Shown here piece by piece: positions 8,171 to 17,671 of a stretch of DNA of 50,862 bases; within the stretch, counting starts at the first letter, position 1, and every line of letters starts with the position of its first letter. The notes below the pieces were generated by a model. That model was not told the origin of the DNA. It made no database searches and saw nothing but the letters and a program-made list of their open reading frames with translations. The stretch is from an uncultured Prevotellaceae bacterium (GTDB lineage Bacteria; Bacteroidota; Bacteroidia; Bacteroidales; Bacteroidaceae): the NCBI GenBank assembly GCA_902774925.1, contig CACYKE010000035.1:1-50862 (forward strand). The letters are read 5' to 3'. Made by a program: the position numbers and the translations under genes.

Positions 8171-11100
8171 TTGCTGTTGTACACTCGTTGACGAGATAGA
8201 CGATACTCATATACGGAATGCCGGAGTTCGTTTCGAGACCGATTTCACAGGTACGGCTGTTGCTGTAGCCCACCTCGATGTGGTTAGCCTCGATCTGTGG
8301 ACGGAGTTTGCGAAGACCGTATTTGTTCAGTTCGGGGAACGTGAAGCCGCGGTCACCAGCAAATCCACAACATCCGACGCCCTCGGGGAGGAAGACGTTG
8401 TTAGAGCATAGCTTTGCAAGTGCTATCATGTCCTTGTCAACGCCCATCTGTCGCGTCGAGCACGTCAGATGCAGGGCGATATGACGGTCGATAGGATGGA
8501 AGTCGAGGCGGTCGACGAGATACTTCATGATAAACTCGGCAGGCTCGTAGAGCTTCATCTTATGCATCACCTTGCCCTTCGGGCGAGCTTCTTCACGCTC
8601 GGCAGAGTCGATGCAAGCATCACTCTGCTCTCGCTCACCCATAACCTTGCGCATGCGATGCAGACACGGACTTTGTGCACAAAGAACGGGGTATTTACCC
8701 TCTTCACTGGCCTTCCAAAGGGCTGCTTCGAGTTCGGCACTCTTGCGGTCGGCGATGTCGAGCATACCTTTCGATTCCCAAATCTGGCCGCAGCACATGC
8801 GCTCCATGCCCTCCGGGAAGATGACCTCGTAGCCGGCTTTCGCCATGAGTTGGATGACCTCATCGACGAGGTCGTGAATCTTTCCGCCACTCTTCGACTG
8901 ACCCATGGTTTGGTTGATGCAAGAGGGGAAATATACGACCTTCAATGGCGAGTGCTCCTCCTCTTTATGTGGAATACTCTTCTCGATGATGAACTGCGTC
9001 AGGTCGGACTTCTTTGGTTGGCGATGCTTTTTCGGCATGGCGGTAGTCCAAAGCGGCAGACCCATCTTGTTCATGCCGCGGCAGACGCTGGACATGAGGG
9101 AAGGGCCGAGGGTGAGGTGGGCGGCATGGGCCACGTCGAGGACTACACGGAGACCGGATTTGATGCCTGCCATGTGTTCAGCGGCAAACTCACCAATCTT
9201 ATATCCTGTAGGACTCTCGTTCATGTCCATCTGACGAATCAGGTGCGTCAATTCACCGGTGTTGATCTTCATCGGGCAGGACGTAGAGCAAAGGCCGTCG
9301 GTGGCACAGGTTTGGTCACCATAATACTTGTATTGGCGCTTGAGGGTGGCGAGACGGTCCTGGATAGCGGTGACCGAATCACCGCCCACTCGAAGCTGCG
9401 CCGTGAGGTGGCGGATTTCACGTTGGACAGCGATACGCATGCGACTGGAGAGCGTGAGGCCGCACGACATGCAGTTGACCTCGCAGAAACCGCACTCGAT
9501 ACATTTGTTGGCGCGTTTTACCTGTTCGACGGTTTCCTTGGCAGTGGAGAGCGACGGGTCCATGAGATAGTGACCGCCGTCAGGAACCGCATCGAAGTCA
9601 TAATCGAGGACGGGCAAGGGCTTTAAGCACTTGATGAAACAGTCGGGGTCGTCGTTGAAGATGACACCTTGGTTCAGCAGGCCTTCAGGATCAAAGATGT
9701 CCTTCAGTTCCTTCATCACCTCATAAGCCTTGTCGCCCCATTCGTACTTCACGAACGGTGCCATATTGCGACCCGTACCGTGTTCGGCCTTCAGCGAACC
9801 GTCGTATTCCTCGACGACGAGTTTTGCCACATCACGCATCATCTCAGCATAACGGGCCACTTCGTGTTCGTCAGCAAAGCTCTGGTTGAGGATGAAGTGG
9901 TAGTTGCCTTCGAAAGCGTGACCATAGATGCAGGCATCGTCGTAGCCGTGATCGGCAATAAGTTTTTGTAATTTGACCGTTGCTTCGGGGAGGGATTCGA
10001 TGGGGAAGGCGACATCTTCGATGAGGCATGACGTGCCGACAGGACGGGTGCCACCCACGCTGGGGAAGATGCCAGAGCGGATGGCCCAGTATTTGCCATA
10101 AACTGCAGGGTCCTCCGTAAACTCTGCAGGTATATAGAGCTTGAACTGTCCCAGACACTCCTTAATCTTCGCAATCTTATCAAGTAATTGTTCGTGCGTG
10201 ATACCCTTCGTCTCGGTGAGGATGGCCGTCAAGTTGTGGTAGTCGCCTGGTTCGACACCCTCTATTTTACCGGCATCGACGTCAGCTTTGTATTGGAGGA
10301 ATACAGGGTCGTCGACGGACGAGAGGGACTTGTAGTCGAGCATCTCAGCAGATTTCACCATCAGGTTCTCAGCACTCATGGCGAAATCCTCGTCGCCTGC
10401 CTTCAGCTTCTTCATGGCGACGACAGCCTCACAGCTCTCCTTCATCGTCTGGAAGTAAACCATTGCCGAAGCTTTGAAAGGATAGTCCTTCAAGGTCTTC
10501 ATGGTCACCTCAGAAAGGAACGCCAGCGTACCCTCCGAACCGACAATGCTGTGGGCGATGATGTCGAACGGGTCGTCATAGGCGATTAAGGGCCGGAGAT
10601 TCAGTCCGGTAACATTCTTGATGCTATATTTCTTCTGGATGCGTTCGGCAAGGTCCTTGTCAGCCCGCACACGGTCTCGCAAGGCCTCTATCTTCTTCAA
10701 GAACTCGGGATGGCTATTTCGGAACGCCGCCCTACTCTTCTCATCGCCCGTGTCAAGCACCGTCCCATCAGTCAGCACCATTTTCGCACTGACCATCATG
10801 CGGTCGCTATTGGCATGAACACCGCAGTTCATGCCTGAGGCGTTGTTGACGACGATACCACCTACCATTGCCGAGCCTATCGATGCAGGATCAGGCGGAA
10901 ACACGCGACCATGGGGTTTTAAAATCTCGTTGACGCGAGCCCCGACGACGCCCGGTTGCAATGTGATGACATCATCGTCCGAAAGGGTGTACTTCTCCCA
11001 ATGTTTACCTGCAACAAGGAGCACGCTGTCGGTGCATGACTGTCCCGAGAGAGATGTTCCCGCGGCACGGAACGTCACTGGAAGATGATGCTTGTGGCAT

Positions 11101-11270
11101 AGTGCGAGGATGCGTGACACTTCCTCTTCGCCGTCACTTCGGATGACGACCTTTGGAATCTGTCGATAGAAACTGGCATCGGTACCCCAACCAAGGGTAC
11201 GGAGCTCGTCGGTGTAAATACGGTCTGAGGGCAACATTTGCCGCAATTCAGATAGGAATTCGTTCAGCAT
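8160..11270 (-). CDS. FAD-linked D-lactate/2-hydroxyacid dehydrogenase fused to an Fe-S (CCG) subunit
   Basis: A 1036-residue fusion. The N-terminal half (to about residue 580) is a VAO-type FAD-binding domain plus FAD-oxidase C-terminal cap: PVTFRAAGTSLSGQS and PPDPASIGSAMVGGIVVNNASG are its dinucleotide-binding segments, and AEHGTGRN a conserved cap motif. A ferredoxin-like region with clusters CIECGFCEVNCMSCG and CATDGLCSTSCP follows, then a heterodisulfide-reductase-type CCG domain (CSTRQMG, GVGCCGFAGDRG). The architecture matches YdiJ/Dld-type enzymes that oxidise D-lactate or D-2-hydroxyglutarate and pass electrons to the quinone pool. The lactate permease and lutABC nearby favour D-lactate as substrate, which is an inference. 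The ATG at 11270 is used because the promoter box lies at 11310-11317; the longer frame begins upstream of it. Confidence 0.85.
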   Translation of the reverse strand: MLNEFLSELRQMLPSDRIYTDELRTLGWGTDASFYRQIPKVVIRSDGEEEVSRILALCHKHHLPVTFRAAGTSLSGQSCTDSVLLVAGKHWEKYTLSDDDVITLQPGVVGARVNEILKPHGRVFPPDPASIGSAMVGGIVVNNASGMNCGVHANSDRMMVSAKMVLTDGTVLDTGDEKSRAAFRNSHPEFLKKIEALRDRVRADKDLAERIQKKYSIKNVTGLNLRPLIAYDDPFDIIAHSIVGSEGTLAFLSEVTMKTLKDYPFKASAMVYFQTMKESCEAVVAMKKLKAGDEDFAMSAENLMVKSAEMLDYKSLSSVDDPVFLQYKADVDAGKIEGVEPGDYHNLTAILTETKGITHEQLLDKIAKIKECLGQFKLYIPAEFTEDPAVYGKYWAIRSGIFPSVGGTRPVGTSCLIEDVAFPIESLPEATVKLQKLIADHGYDDACIYGHAFEGNYHFILNQSFADEHEVARYAEMMRDVAKLVVEEYDGSLKAEHGTGRNMAPFVKYEWGDKAYEVMKELKDIFDPEGLLNQGVIFNDDPDCFIKCLKPLPVLDYDFDAVPDGGHYLMDPSLSTAKETVEQVKRANKCIECGFCEVNCMSCGLTLSSRMRIAVQREIRHLTAQLRVGGDSVTAIQDRLATLKRQYKYYGDQTCATDGLCSTSCPMKINTGELTHLIRQMDMNESPTGYKIGEFAAEHMAGIKSGLRVVLDVAHAAHLTLGPSLMSSVCRGMNKMGLPLWTTAMPKKHRQPKKSDLTQFIIEKSIPHKEEEHSPLKVVYFPSCINQTMGQSKSGGKIHDLVDEVIQLMAKAGYEVIFPEGMERMCCGQIWESKGMLDIADRKSAELEAALWKASEEGKYPVLCAQSPCLHRMRKVMGEREQSDACIDSAEREEARPKGKVMHKMKLYEPAEFIMKYLVDRLDFHPIDRHIALHLTCSTRQMGVDKDMIALAKLCSNNVFLPEGVGCCGFAGDRGFTFPELNKYGLRKLRPQIEANHIEVGYSNSRTCEIGLETNSGIPYMSIVYLVNECTTAKKA

Positions 11271-11308
11271 AGGGCGCTTAGTTTTTAAGTTAGTATTCAA
11301 ATTTGTGA

Positions 11309-11321
11309 GCAAATATACGAA
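11309..11321 (-). promoter_or_regulatory. Promoter of the FAD/Fe-S dehydrogenase
   Basis: The minus strand reads TTCGTATATTTGC (-7 box at plus-strand 11310-11317), about 40 nt before the ATG. It is divergent from an identical 13-mer at 11357-11369. Confidence 0.65.
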
Positions 11322-11356
11322 AAAAAATCGTATCAAGCATTCTTTTTTAGGATTAT

Positions 11357-11369
11357 TTCGTATATTTGC
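11357..11369 (+). promoter_or_regulatory. Promoter of the secreted-protein/DUF3160/CapA operon
   Basis: TTCGTATATTTGC has its -7 box at 11361-11368, about 25 nt before the ATG at 11393. The 35 bp between it and the opposing promoter leaves little room, so the two probably interact. Confidence 0.65.
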
Positions 11370-11392
11370 AGGCAAAGAAACCTACCAGCGCT

Positions 11393-11860
11393 ATGAACTT
11401 ACGCTTATTGACCATCTTTTTCGTATTGTTCTGCACGATGATTTGTGTAGCACAAAACTTCGAACTGCGCAAGGATCACGACAGTCTGTACTGGTTGAAC
11501 AGTTGGCGACTGCCCTACCCCATCTACCAGTATCAGACGGGCGACGTGGATGGTGATGGACGAACCGATGCCATTGTCGGCGTGATAAAAGGCACGCGGT
11601 TCTATCCCGTAAAGGCGCGCCGCATCTTTATCTTCAAAGATGTGAACGGTAAGGCGCGGCCTTTGTGGTTAGGTTCGAAACTCGGTGGCGAGCTTGAGGA
11701 TTTCCGTTATGCTGACGGCAAGATTCGGGCGCTGGAACGTACCACCGACGGACAATATGTCGTGTCCGACTACGTGTGGGGTGGATTTGGAATGGTTTTT
11801 GACCATTATATTATAAAAGGTGTAGATAAAGAAACAGCAATAAAAACCTTGAACCGATGA
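11393..11860 (+). CDS. Small secreted protein with an FG-GAP/calcium-loop-like segment
   Basis: A 155-residue protein with a signal peptide (MNLRLLTIFFVLFCTMICVAQ) and a segment GDVDGDGRTDAIVGV (about residues 50-65) that matches the DxDGDGxxD loop of FG-GAP/VCBS beta-propeller repeats, which binds calcium in known structures. Only one such repeat is present, so a full propeller cannot form from this chain alone. Function is unknown. It overlaps the next gene by ATGA and is the first gene of a three-gene operon. The ATG at 11393 starts the signal peptide and follows the promoter box. Confidence 0.7.
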   Translation: MNLRLLTIFFVLFCTMICVAQNFELRKDHDSLYWLNSWRLPYPIYQYQTGDVDGDGRTDAIVGVIKGTRFYPVKARRIFIFKDVNGKARPLWLGSKLGGELEDFRYADGKIRALERTTDGQYVVSDYVWGGFGMVFDHYIIKGVDKETAIKTLNR

Positions 11861-14283
11861 AAAGAAAAGTATTTTTGTTGGCATGCATGGCGGGCTTGAT
11901 AGCAGCCTGCAGCCAGAAACAAAGTGTAGTACAAATGCCGGTATCGACCATCGACGTAGAGAAGCTGGGTGACAGTATCGACTACGGCATGGATGTTTCC
12001 GGATTGAACCTAAGCGACCTGCGTATCCTGCGCAATGCTCCCGCAGCGCAGAAGGGCTATCCTTTTAAGGACTCCTATCTGCGCGGTATTTTCGAGAGTA
12101 CCACATGGTACGATTCGCTGATGTACGATCTCGACGCAAGGATGCAACCCTTCGAAAGTAAGGACAATGAGAGCTGGCGCGATGCTTATATGCGAGCTAT
12201 CGACGAACAGAAACTGGTGACGTATAACGAGCAGGAGACAGCGTTCATGAAACGTCTGAAGGAGCGCGAGGATGAGTTGAAGAAGCAGAACTTCGCGGTG
12301 GAAGAAGGTTTGCGCGTAAACATGACGAATCTGCTGAATCCGACGCAGTTGAAGGACTTCGACACCACGCTGTGTCAGAAACTCGCTGAAGAAGGTTTCG
12401 CCATCGTGCCGTCAAACCACTCGCAGTTGTTCCACGTGTACGAGCAAAACGACTACAGCGATTTCCCGAGTTTCGTGACCACTGATTTGTATCTACAGCT
12501 GTACCATTTATATATTGACTGCATGCTGCGCGAGGTGGAAGAAAACAAGTTGCTGCCGATGATGATACGGTTCTGTCGCGATATGCACGAGATGTTGTAC
12601 AATATGGAGCGCTGGTCGGGTTTCGACGAGAAGGTCAACGCCATAGCGCATCATAATGCTGCGTTCTATAACATTGCCTACAAGCTGTTTACGGGAGATT
12701 ATATCTTTGCACGGGAGAAGGGCGACATCGACGTAGAGGAAGTCGAGAAGGTAATGAACGCCGTTGACGCTCCCAGCAATTTTATGAAGGACTACAAGGA
12801 TATCCTTTTCGGTTACAGTCTCTTCCGACCACGCGGACATTATACACGAAGCGAAAAGCTCCAGCGGTATTTCCGCGGTATGATGTGGTTGCAGAGCGTA
12901 CCGTTCGGTATGAACCACAACGACGAGGTGCTCGCTGCCATTCAGCAGGCCTGTGCCTTGAAGTTGAATAGTAGTGCAAAGAAGAACTACGACCGTTTGA
13001 ACCAGTTTATCACATTCCTGATGGGTGAATCGGACAATTTGAGTCTGCCACAGGTAATGGCCGAAGTCGAGAAGAGCGGTTTGCAGATGGAGGACCTCAT
13101 GCACAACGATGACGCCATCGCGAAGATTACGGCGAAGTTGAACGAGATTGGCAACAAACAGACCCGTATTCGTCCGAAGTACGAAAAGACGAGCCACAAC
13201 AAGATCAACGTCATGCCGCAGCGTTACCAACCCGATGCAGAAGTCTTGCAGGAGATGGTGGACTACGAGAACACCCCACCCCAGCGCGCGACACCAAAGG
13301 GAGTGGACTTCATGGCTGCCATGGGTGTTGCTGCTGCGGAACAAATCCTGAAGGACGAGCAGACCGCATGGAAACCGCTGTTGCCGACACTGGAGAATAT
13401 GAAGAAACGCATGGGTGAAATTGACTGGACGGAAACTATCATTACCCAGTGGATGCAGACGCTGAAAGTACTAAACGACAACAAGGGCGACGATGCACCA
13501 TACTTCATGGTGAATCCGGCGTGGAGCAAGAAGGACTTGAATGCCGCCCTCGCATCGTGGGCTGAACTGAAACATGACGCCATCCTGTATGCCAAACAAC
13601 CGATGGGTGCCGAGTGTGGTGGCGGCGGTCCCCCCGAGCCTCTGGTAAAGGGCTATGTCGAGCCGAATGTGAAGTTCTGGAAGAAAGCCATCGAACTGCT
13701 GACGAACACAGCAAAGTTGTTGAACGACGAGGACATGATGACCGAGAAGATCAAGGGTATCACAGAGCGCATGAACGAAGAGGTGACATTCCTTTTGCGC
13801 GTCAGTGAGAAGGAACTTGAAGGGAAGAGTCTCAGCGACGAGGAGTACGACCAAATAGGTTATATTGGTGCCACATTTGAGAATATATCCCTCGACTTGT
13901 TGCGTATGCCTAACCAAGAATTGTATGGTTGGGCCGATGTGCAGGGTGCAGACAAGAAAGTGGCTGTGGTCGCTGACGTGTACACCGCCAATGCCGACAA
14001 CAACGACGCGAAGAGCATTCTCTTCGAGGCTGTGGGTGATGCCGACGAAATCTATGTCGTGGTGGAGATGGGCGGCTATCTATATTTGACACGCGGTGCC
14101 GTGCTGAGCTATCGTGAATTCATCCAGCCCATCGATGAGCCGCGCCTCACAGATGAGGAATGGCAGAAGCAGTTGGAGACGAACCCACGCAAGGGCGTTC
14201 CCGAATGGATGAAGGATATCGTCGTGCCGCTGAAAAAGATGCCGGAACCGAATGAGGAAGTATTTTATTCTTCTGGCTGTTAG
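11857..14283 (+). CDS. DUF3160-family lipoprotein
   Basis: An 808-residue lipoprotein; the signal peptide ends in a lipobox (LIAACS, Cys18). The body is largely helical and carries segments typical of DUF3160 proteins, such as FPSFVTTDLYLQLYHLYIDC (about residues 203-222) and ECGGGGPPEPLVKGYVEPN (about 587-605). The family has no established biochemical function; it is found as secreted or surface lipoproteins in many phyla. It starts inside the previous gene (ATGA) and its last 32 nt overlap the start of the CapA gene, so translation of the three is probably coupled. Family confidence is good; function is unknown. Confidence 0.8.
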   Translation: MKRKVFLLACMAGLIAACSQKQSVVQMPVSTIDVEKLGDSIDYGMDVSGLNLSDLRILRNAPAAQKGYPFKDSYLRGIFESTTWYDSLMYDLDARMQPFESKDNESWRDAYMRAIDEQKLVTYNEQETAFMKRLKEREDELKKQNFAVEEGLRVNMTNLLNPTQLKDFDTTLCQKLAEEGFAIVPSNHSQLFHVYEQNDYSDFPSFVTTDLYLQLYHLYIDCMLREVEENKLLPMMIRFCRDMHEMLYNMERWSGFDEKVNAIAHHNAAFYNIAYKLFTGDYIFAREKGDIDVEEVEKVMNAVDAPSNFMKDYKDILFGYSLFRPRGHYTRSEKLQRYFRGMMWLQSVPFGMNHNDEVLAAIQQACALKLNSSAKKNYDRLNQFITFLMGESDNLSLPQVMAEVEKSGLQMEDLMHNDDAIAKITAKLNEIGNKQTRIRPKYEKTSHNKINVMPQRYQPDAEVLQEMVDYENTPPQRATPKGVDFMAAMGVAAAEQILKDEQTAWKPLLPTLENMKKRMGEIDWTETIITQWMQTLKVLNDNKGDDAPYFMVNPAWSKKDLNAALASWAELKHDAILYAKQPMGAECGGGGPPEPLVKGYVEPNVKFWKKAIELLTNTAKLLNDEDMMTEKIKGITERMNEEVTFLLRVSEKELEGKSLSDEEYDQIGYIGATFENISLDLLRMPNQELYGWADVQGADKKVAVVADVYTANADNNDAKSILFEAVGDADEIYVVVEMGGYLYLTRGAVLSYREFIQPIDEPRLTDEEWQKQLETNPRKGVPEWMKDIVVPLKKMPEPNEEVFYSSGC

Positions 14284-15163
14284 CATCGGGGTATCGGTGT
14301 GCCATGCCGACACGCTCAACGTTGTATTCACCGGCGACATCCTGCTCGACCGCGGGGTGCGCCGTGTGATTGATAAACACGGAGTCGACCACCTCTTCAC
14401 GGAGGGTGTCGACTCCGTTTTTCGCTCGGCACAAGTCGTCGTCGGTAATCTCGAATGTCCCGCAACGAATATTCAGTCACCGGTTCAGAAACTATACATT
14501 TTTCGCGGTGAACCAGAGTGGTTAGAAATACTGAAAAAACACGGCATCACACATTTGAATTTAGCCAATAACCACAGCATTGACCAAGGCCGCGAAGGGC
14601 TGCTGGATACAAGACAAAACATCATCGATACCGGCATGACACCCATCGGAGCCGGTGCCAATATGAGCGAGGCTGCGGAGCCCGTGCTATTAAGCAGAAC
14701 GCCAAGGAATGTCTGGTTGGTACCATCGTTACGACTTGCATTAGAGAACTATGCGTATTTGCCCGACAGACCATGCGTCAGCCAAGAACCGATGGACTCA
14801 CTTTTGAATCGCGTCCACCTTTTACGCAAAGCCGATTCCACCGCCGTCATCATCGTGTCGTTGCACTGGGGCGGTGAGCATACCATGCACCCCGTTAACA
14901 GCCAACGATGGGACGCGCGTCAAATTATCCGTGCTGGTGCCGACGTACTGGTTTGCCACCATACCCACACGCTGCAGGACGTCGAGGACATCAACGGCCA
15001 CAGCGTGTTTTACAGCATTGGAAACTTCATCTTCGACCAATCGAAACCTGAAAACACAAAGGCTTGCCTCGTACGACTAAAAATCTCTTCAGAAACGGTC
15101 ACAGCGGAGGCCATCCCAATAGAAATCAAGAATTGCGTGCCGCAAATCGTCCCTAATTTTTGA
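14252..15163 (+). CDS. CapA-family (PGA_cap) metallophosphoesterase-like protein
   Basis: A 303-residue protein with a signal peptide (ending near CHA). It has the CapA/PgsA calcineurin-like motif set: VVFTGDILLDRG (about residues 24-35), VVGNLECP, LANNHSIDQG (about 106-115), SLHWGGEH and HHTHTLQ. Family members were first named for poly-gamma-glutamate capsule synthesis in Bacillus, but many have no capsule link and the catalysed reaction is unsettled. Neither capB nor capC lies nearby, so a capsule role is not supported here. The gene overlaps the DUF3160 gene by 32 nt in a different frame, suggesting translational coupling. Confidence 0.85.
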   Translation: MRKYFILLAVSIGVSVCHADTLNVVFTGDILLDRGVRRVIDKHGVDHLFTEGVDSVFRSAQVVVGNLECPATNIQSPVQKLYIFRGEPEWLEILKKHGITHLNLANNHSIDQGREGLLDTRQNIIDTGMTPIGAGANMSEAAEPVLLSRTPRNVWLVPSLRLALENYAYLPDRPCVSQEPMDSLLNRVHLLRKADSTAVIIVSLHWGGEHTMHPVNSQRWDARQIIRAGADVLVCHHTHTLQDVEDINGHSVFYSIGNFIFDQSKPENTKACLVRLKISSETVTAEAIPIEIKNCVPQIVPNF

Positions 15164-15200
15164 TTTTTAACTAAAATATTTCTACGTGTTCGGGAAATAT

Positions 15201-15213
15201 TTCGTATATTTGC
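15201..15213 (+). promoter_or_regulatory. Promoter of the lactate permease-lutABC operon
   Basis: TTCGTATATTTGC has its -7 box TATATTTG at 15205-15212, about 45 nt before the ATG at 15257. No other -7 box was seen up to lutC. Confidence 0.7.
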
Positions 15214-15256
15214 GGAAACTTATATAATAACTAATCACAAAATAACTAGAAATTCT

Positions 15257-16861
15257 ATGACAGCATTAATTTCCGTCATCCCAATCGTATTGCTCATCGT
15301 ACTGATGATGGGTTTTAAAGTGTCTGGCTATAGGAGTGCCATCGTCACTCTGGTCGTAACAATTCTCCTCGCCCTATTCGCCGTGCCGAATATGGGCATC
15401 GTTCCCGAAAAGTTCGCTGAAACATCGATATACGGCATCACGCTGTGGTCGGTGGTCGAAGGGTTCCTCAAGGCATGTTTCCCGATTATCCTAATTATCA
15501 TTTGTGCCATCTTCAGTTACAACATTCTTTGTGAGACGAAGGAGATTGAAACCATCAAGACGCAGTTCATCCAGATGACGTCTGACAAGGGTCTGTTGGT
15601 GCTGCTGTTGACGTGGGGACTTGGCGGTGTGCTAGAAGGTATGGCCGGTTTCGGAACGGCAGTAGCCATCCCGGCCGCCATTCTCATCGGACTAGGATTT
15701 AAGCCGATGTTCTCAGCTGTCATCTGTCTGGTAGCTAATACCGTTGCCGTGGGTTTCGGTGCAGTAGGCCTACCCGCCACCACACTTGCCAACCAGGTTG
15801 CTGCCAGTGGCACAGCCACACCTGAGGAATTGTGTGAGGTCGCCACCTTTATTATATTACAGCTCTCGCTGATGTTCTTCATCACGCCGTTCCTTATTCT
15901 GATGATGACCGACAAGACGAAGATTATCAAGAACCTAACTATTGCATTGTTCGTAGGCACCTGTTCTATCGTCGTACAGTTCTGCTGCGCTCATTTTATT
16001 GGTCCTGAGACCCCTGCTATCCTTGGTTCAGTAGCCGCTATCGCTGCCATGCTATTGTATAACAAGTTGTTCCTGCGCCACGAAGCCGAAAAGGACACCG
16101 TGCACATAGAGAAAAAAAAGTTCGGTGTCGCCAAAACCTTGAAGGCGTGGAGCGTGTACGGTCTCATCATCTTCTTCATTCTGATATCAAGTAAGATTGT
16201 GCCGCCCGTCAATGAATTTCTGAATTCGACACTCGTCACGAAATTTGACATCCCCGTCATCGGCAACACCTTTAAGTTCGGATGGCTGTCGAACGCCGGT
16301 TTGATGATTTTCCTTGGTGCCGTCATTGGCGGTTTGATTCAGGGTATGTCGTTTGGCAAACTGATGAAGTTGCTAGCGAAGACCACGCTGAATTTACAGA
16401 AGACCGTCGTCACCATCTGCTGTCTGGTGGCAATGGCGATGCTGATGAACAACACCGGCATGACCAATGATATTGCCAAGGGCCTCGTACTGCTGACTGG
16501 CGCCGCCTTCCCGTTCTTCGCCCCGCTCATCGGTAGCATCGGCACGTTCGTCACAGGAAGTGCCACCAATGCGAACATCCTGTTTGGCAAACTGCAGGCC
16601 ACAGCTGCCAGCGACCTCGGACTGGTGAACCAAGGCACGTTCTTCGGTGTCACAGGTAGTGAGACCAACTGGCTCGCCGCTGCCAACTGTGCAGGTTCGG
16701 AGGGTGGCAAGTTGCTGTCGCCGCAATCGATAGCCATCGCTACCGCCGCCTGTGACATGGAGGGGCAGGACGGCGACATTATGCGCAAGACGATGCCATT
16801 CGCTATCTTCTGGATATTGATGAACGGATTGATGGTGTTCCTGGGGTTGCACGTGATTTAG
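15257..16861 (+). CDS. L-lactate permease, LctP family
   Basis: A 534-residue inner-membrane transporter with about a dozen hydrophobic helices. It carries the LctP-family signature regions LGGVLEGMAGFGTAVAIPAA (about residues 117-136) and APLIGSIGTFVTGSATNANI (about 419-438). Family members import lactate or glycolate with protons. It is the first gene of an operon with lutA, lutB and lutC, which supports lactate as substrate. The gap to lutA contains an 8-bp-period array and no terminator. The start ATG is unambiguous. Confidence 0.92.
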   Translation: MTALISVIPIVLLIVLMMGFKVSGYRSAIVTLVVTILLALFAVPNMGIVPEKFAETSIYGITLWSVVEGFLKACFPIILIIICAIFSYNILCETKEIETIKTQFIQMTSDKGLLVLLLTWGLGGVLEGMAGFGTAVAIPAAILIGLGFKPMFSAVICLVANTVAVGFGAVGLPATTLANQVAASGTATPEELCEVATFIILQLSLMFFITPFLILMMTDKTKIIKNLTIALFVGTCSIVVQFCCAHFIGPETPAILGSVAAIAAMLLYNKLFLRHEAEKDTVHIEKKKFGVAKTLKAWSVYGLIIFFILISSKIVPPVNEFLNSTLVTKFDIPVIGNTFKFGWLSNAGLMIFLGAVIGGLIQGMSFGKLMKLLAKTTLNLQKTVVTICCLVAMAMLMNNTGMTNDIAKGLVLLTGAAFPFFAPLIGSIGTFVTGSATNANILFGKLQATAASDLGLVNQGTFFGVTGSETNWLAAANCAGSEGGKLLSPQSIAIATAACDMEGQDGDIMRKTMPFAIFWILMNGLMVFLGLHVI

Positions 16862-16866
16862 TCGGT

Positions 16867-16890
16867 ATATCGTCATAACGTTATAACGAA
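16867..16890 (+). repeat. 8-bp tandem array, ATAACGNN type, between lctP and lutA
   Basis: Three 8-bp units, ATATCGTC, ATAACGTT and ATAACGAA. The same unit family occurs between lutA and lutB at 17644-17667. Confidence 0.8.
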
Positions 16891-16906
16891 AAAAGAAAGA
16901 AACAAT

Positions 16907-17638
16907 ATGAAAGTCGGATTATTCATTCCCTGCTACGTCGACGCCGTGTACCCTGAGGTGGCCATGGCGACGTGGAAGTTGCTGAAACACCTCGGACTCG
17001 ACGTGACGTATCCTGAAAAGCAGACGTGCTGCGGACAACCGATGGCCAATGCGGGATTCGAGAAGCAAGCCATCCCACTGGCAGAGAAGTTTGAGGAGAA
17101 ATTCAAGGACTTCGACTACGTGGTAGCACCCAGTGTGTCATGCACAGCATTCATCCGTTTGAACTATCCGCGGCTGTTGAACCATGAGTGCGAAACGGCC
17201 AAGCGCTGCATGGACGTGGTAGAGTTCCTGCACGACGTGGTGAAGGTAGACCGCCGCTTAGGTACATTCCCACATAAGGTCTCGTTGCATAACTCCTGCC
17301 ATGGTGTTCGTGAGTTAGGTCTTTCCTCCCCTTCTGAGCAACATGTAGCGAAGTTCAACAAGATTAAGGACCTGCTTCAGTTAGTTGACGGCATCGACAT
17401 TGTGGAGCCTGAGCGCCCTGACGAGTGCTGCGGTTTCGGTGGCATGTTCTCCGTCGAGGAGACAGCCGTGTCAGCACAAATGGGTAAGGACAAGGTGGAA
17501 CGACATATCCAGACCGGTGCGGAGTACGTAACAGGCCCCGACTGTTCGTGTCTGATGCACATGGCGGGCGTCGCTAAGAAGCAGGGCCTCAACATCCAGT
17601 TCAAGCACGTCGTCGAGATTCTCGCCGCAGGCCTATAG
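16907..17638 (+). CDS. lutA: Lactate utilization protein LutA (Fe-S, CCG domains)
   Basis: A 243-residue cytosolic Fe-S protein with two CCG domains: TCCGQPMANAGF (about residues 40-51) and ECCGFGGMFSVE (about 172-183), each with partner cysteines (FIPCYVD and LHNSCHG). In Bacillus and other bacteria LutA with LutB and LutC oxidises L-lactate to pyruvate. The size equals that of the family. It sits between the permease and lutB in one operon, so it most likely belongs to a complete LutABC system. Confidence 0.92.
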   Translation: MKVGLFIPCYVDAVYPEVAMATWKLLKHLGLDVTYPEKQTCCGQPMANAGFEKQAIPLAEKFEEKFKDFDYVVAPSVSCTAFIRLNYPRLLNHECETAKRCMDVVEFLHDVVKVDRRLGTFPHKVSLHNSCHGVRELGLSSPSEQHVAKFNKIKDLLQLVDGIDIVEPERPDECCGFGGMFSVEETAVSAQMGKDKVERHIQTGAEYVTGPDCSCLMHMAGVAKKQGLNIQFKHVVEILAAGL

Positions 17639-17643
17639 ACAAA

Positions 17644-17667
17644 ATAACGGTATAACGTAATAACGAA
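17644..17667 (+). repeat. 8-bp tandem array, ATAACGNN type, between lutA and lutB
   Basis: Units ATAACGGT, ATAACGTA and ATAACGAA occupy almost the whole 33-nt gap. The 8-bp period is exact. Confidence 0.8.
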
Positions 17668-17671
17668 GATT

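Noticed and set aside
8469-9626. 385-residue plus-strand frame opposite the FAD/Fe-S dehydrogenase
   Set aside because: Antisense shadow of a gene with clear motifs; composition reflects complementary codons and there is no promoter.
12508-13344. 278-residue minus-strand frame inside the DUF3160 gene
   Set aside because: Shadow of the sense gene; His/Leu/Val-rich pattern typical of antisense frames here.
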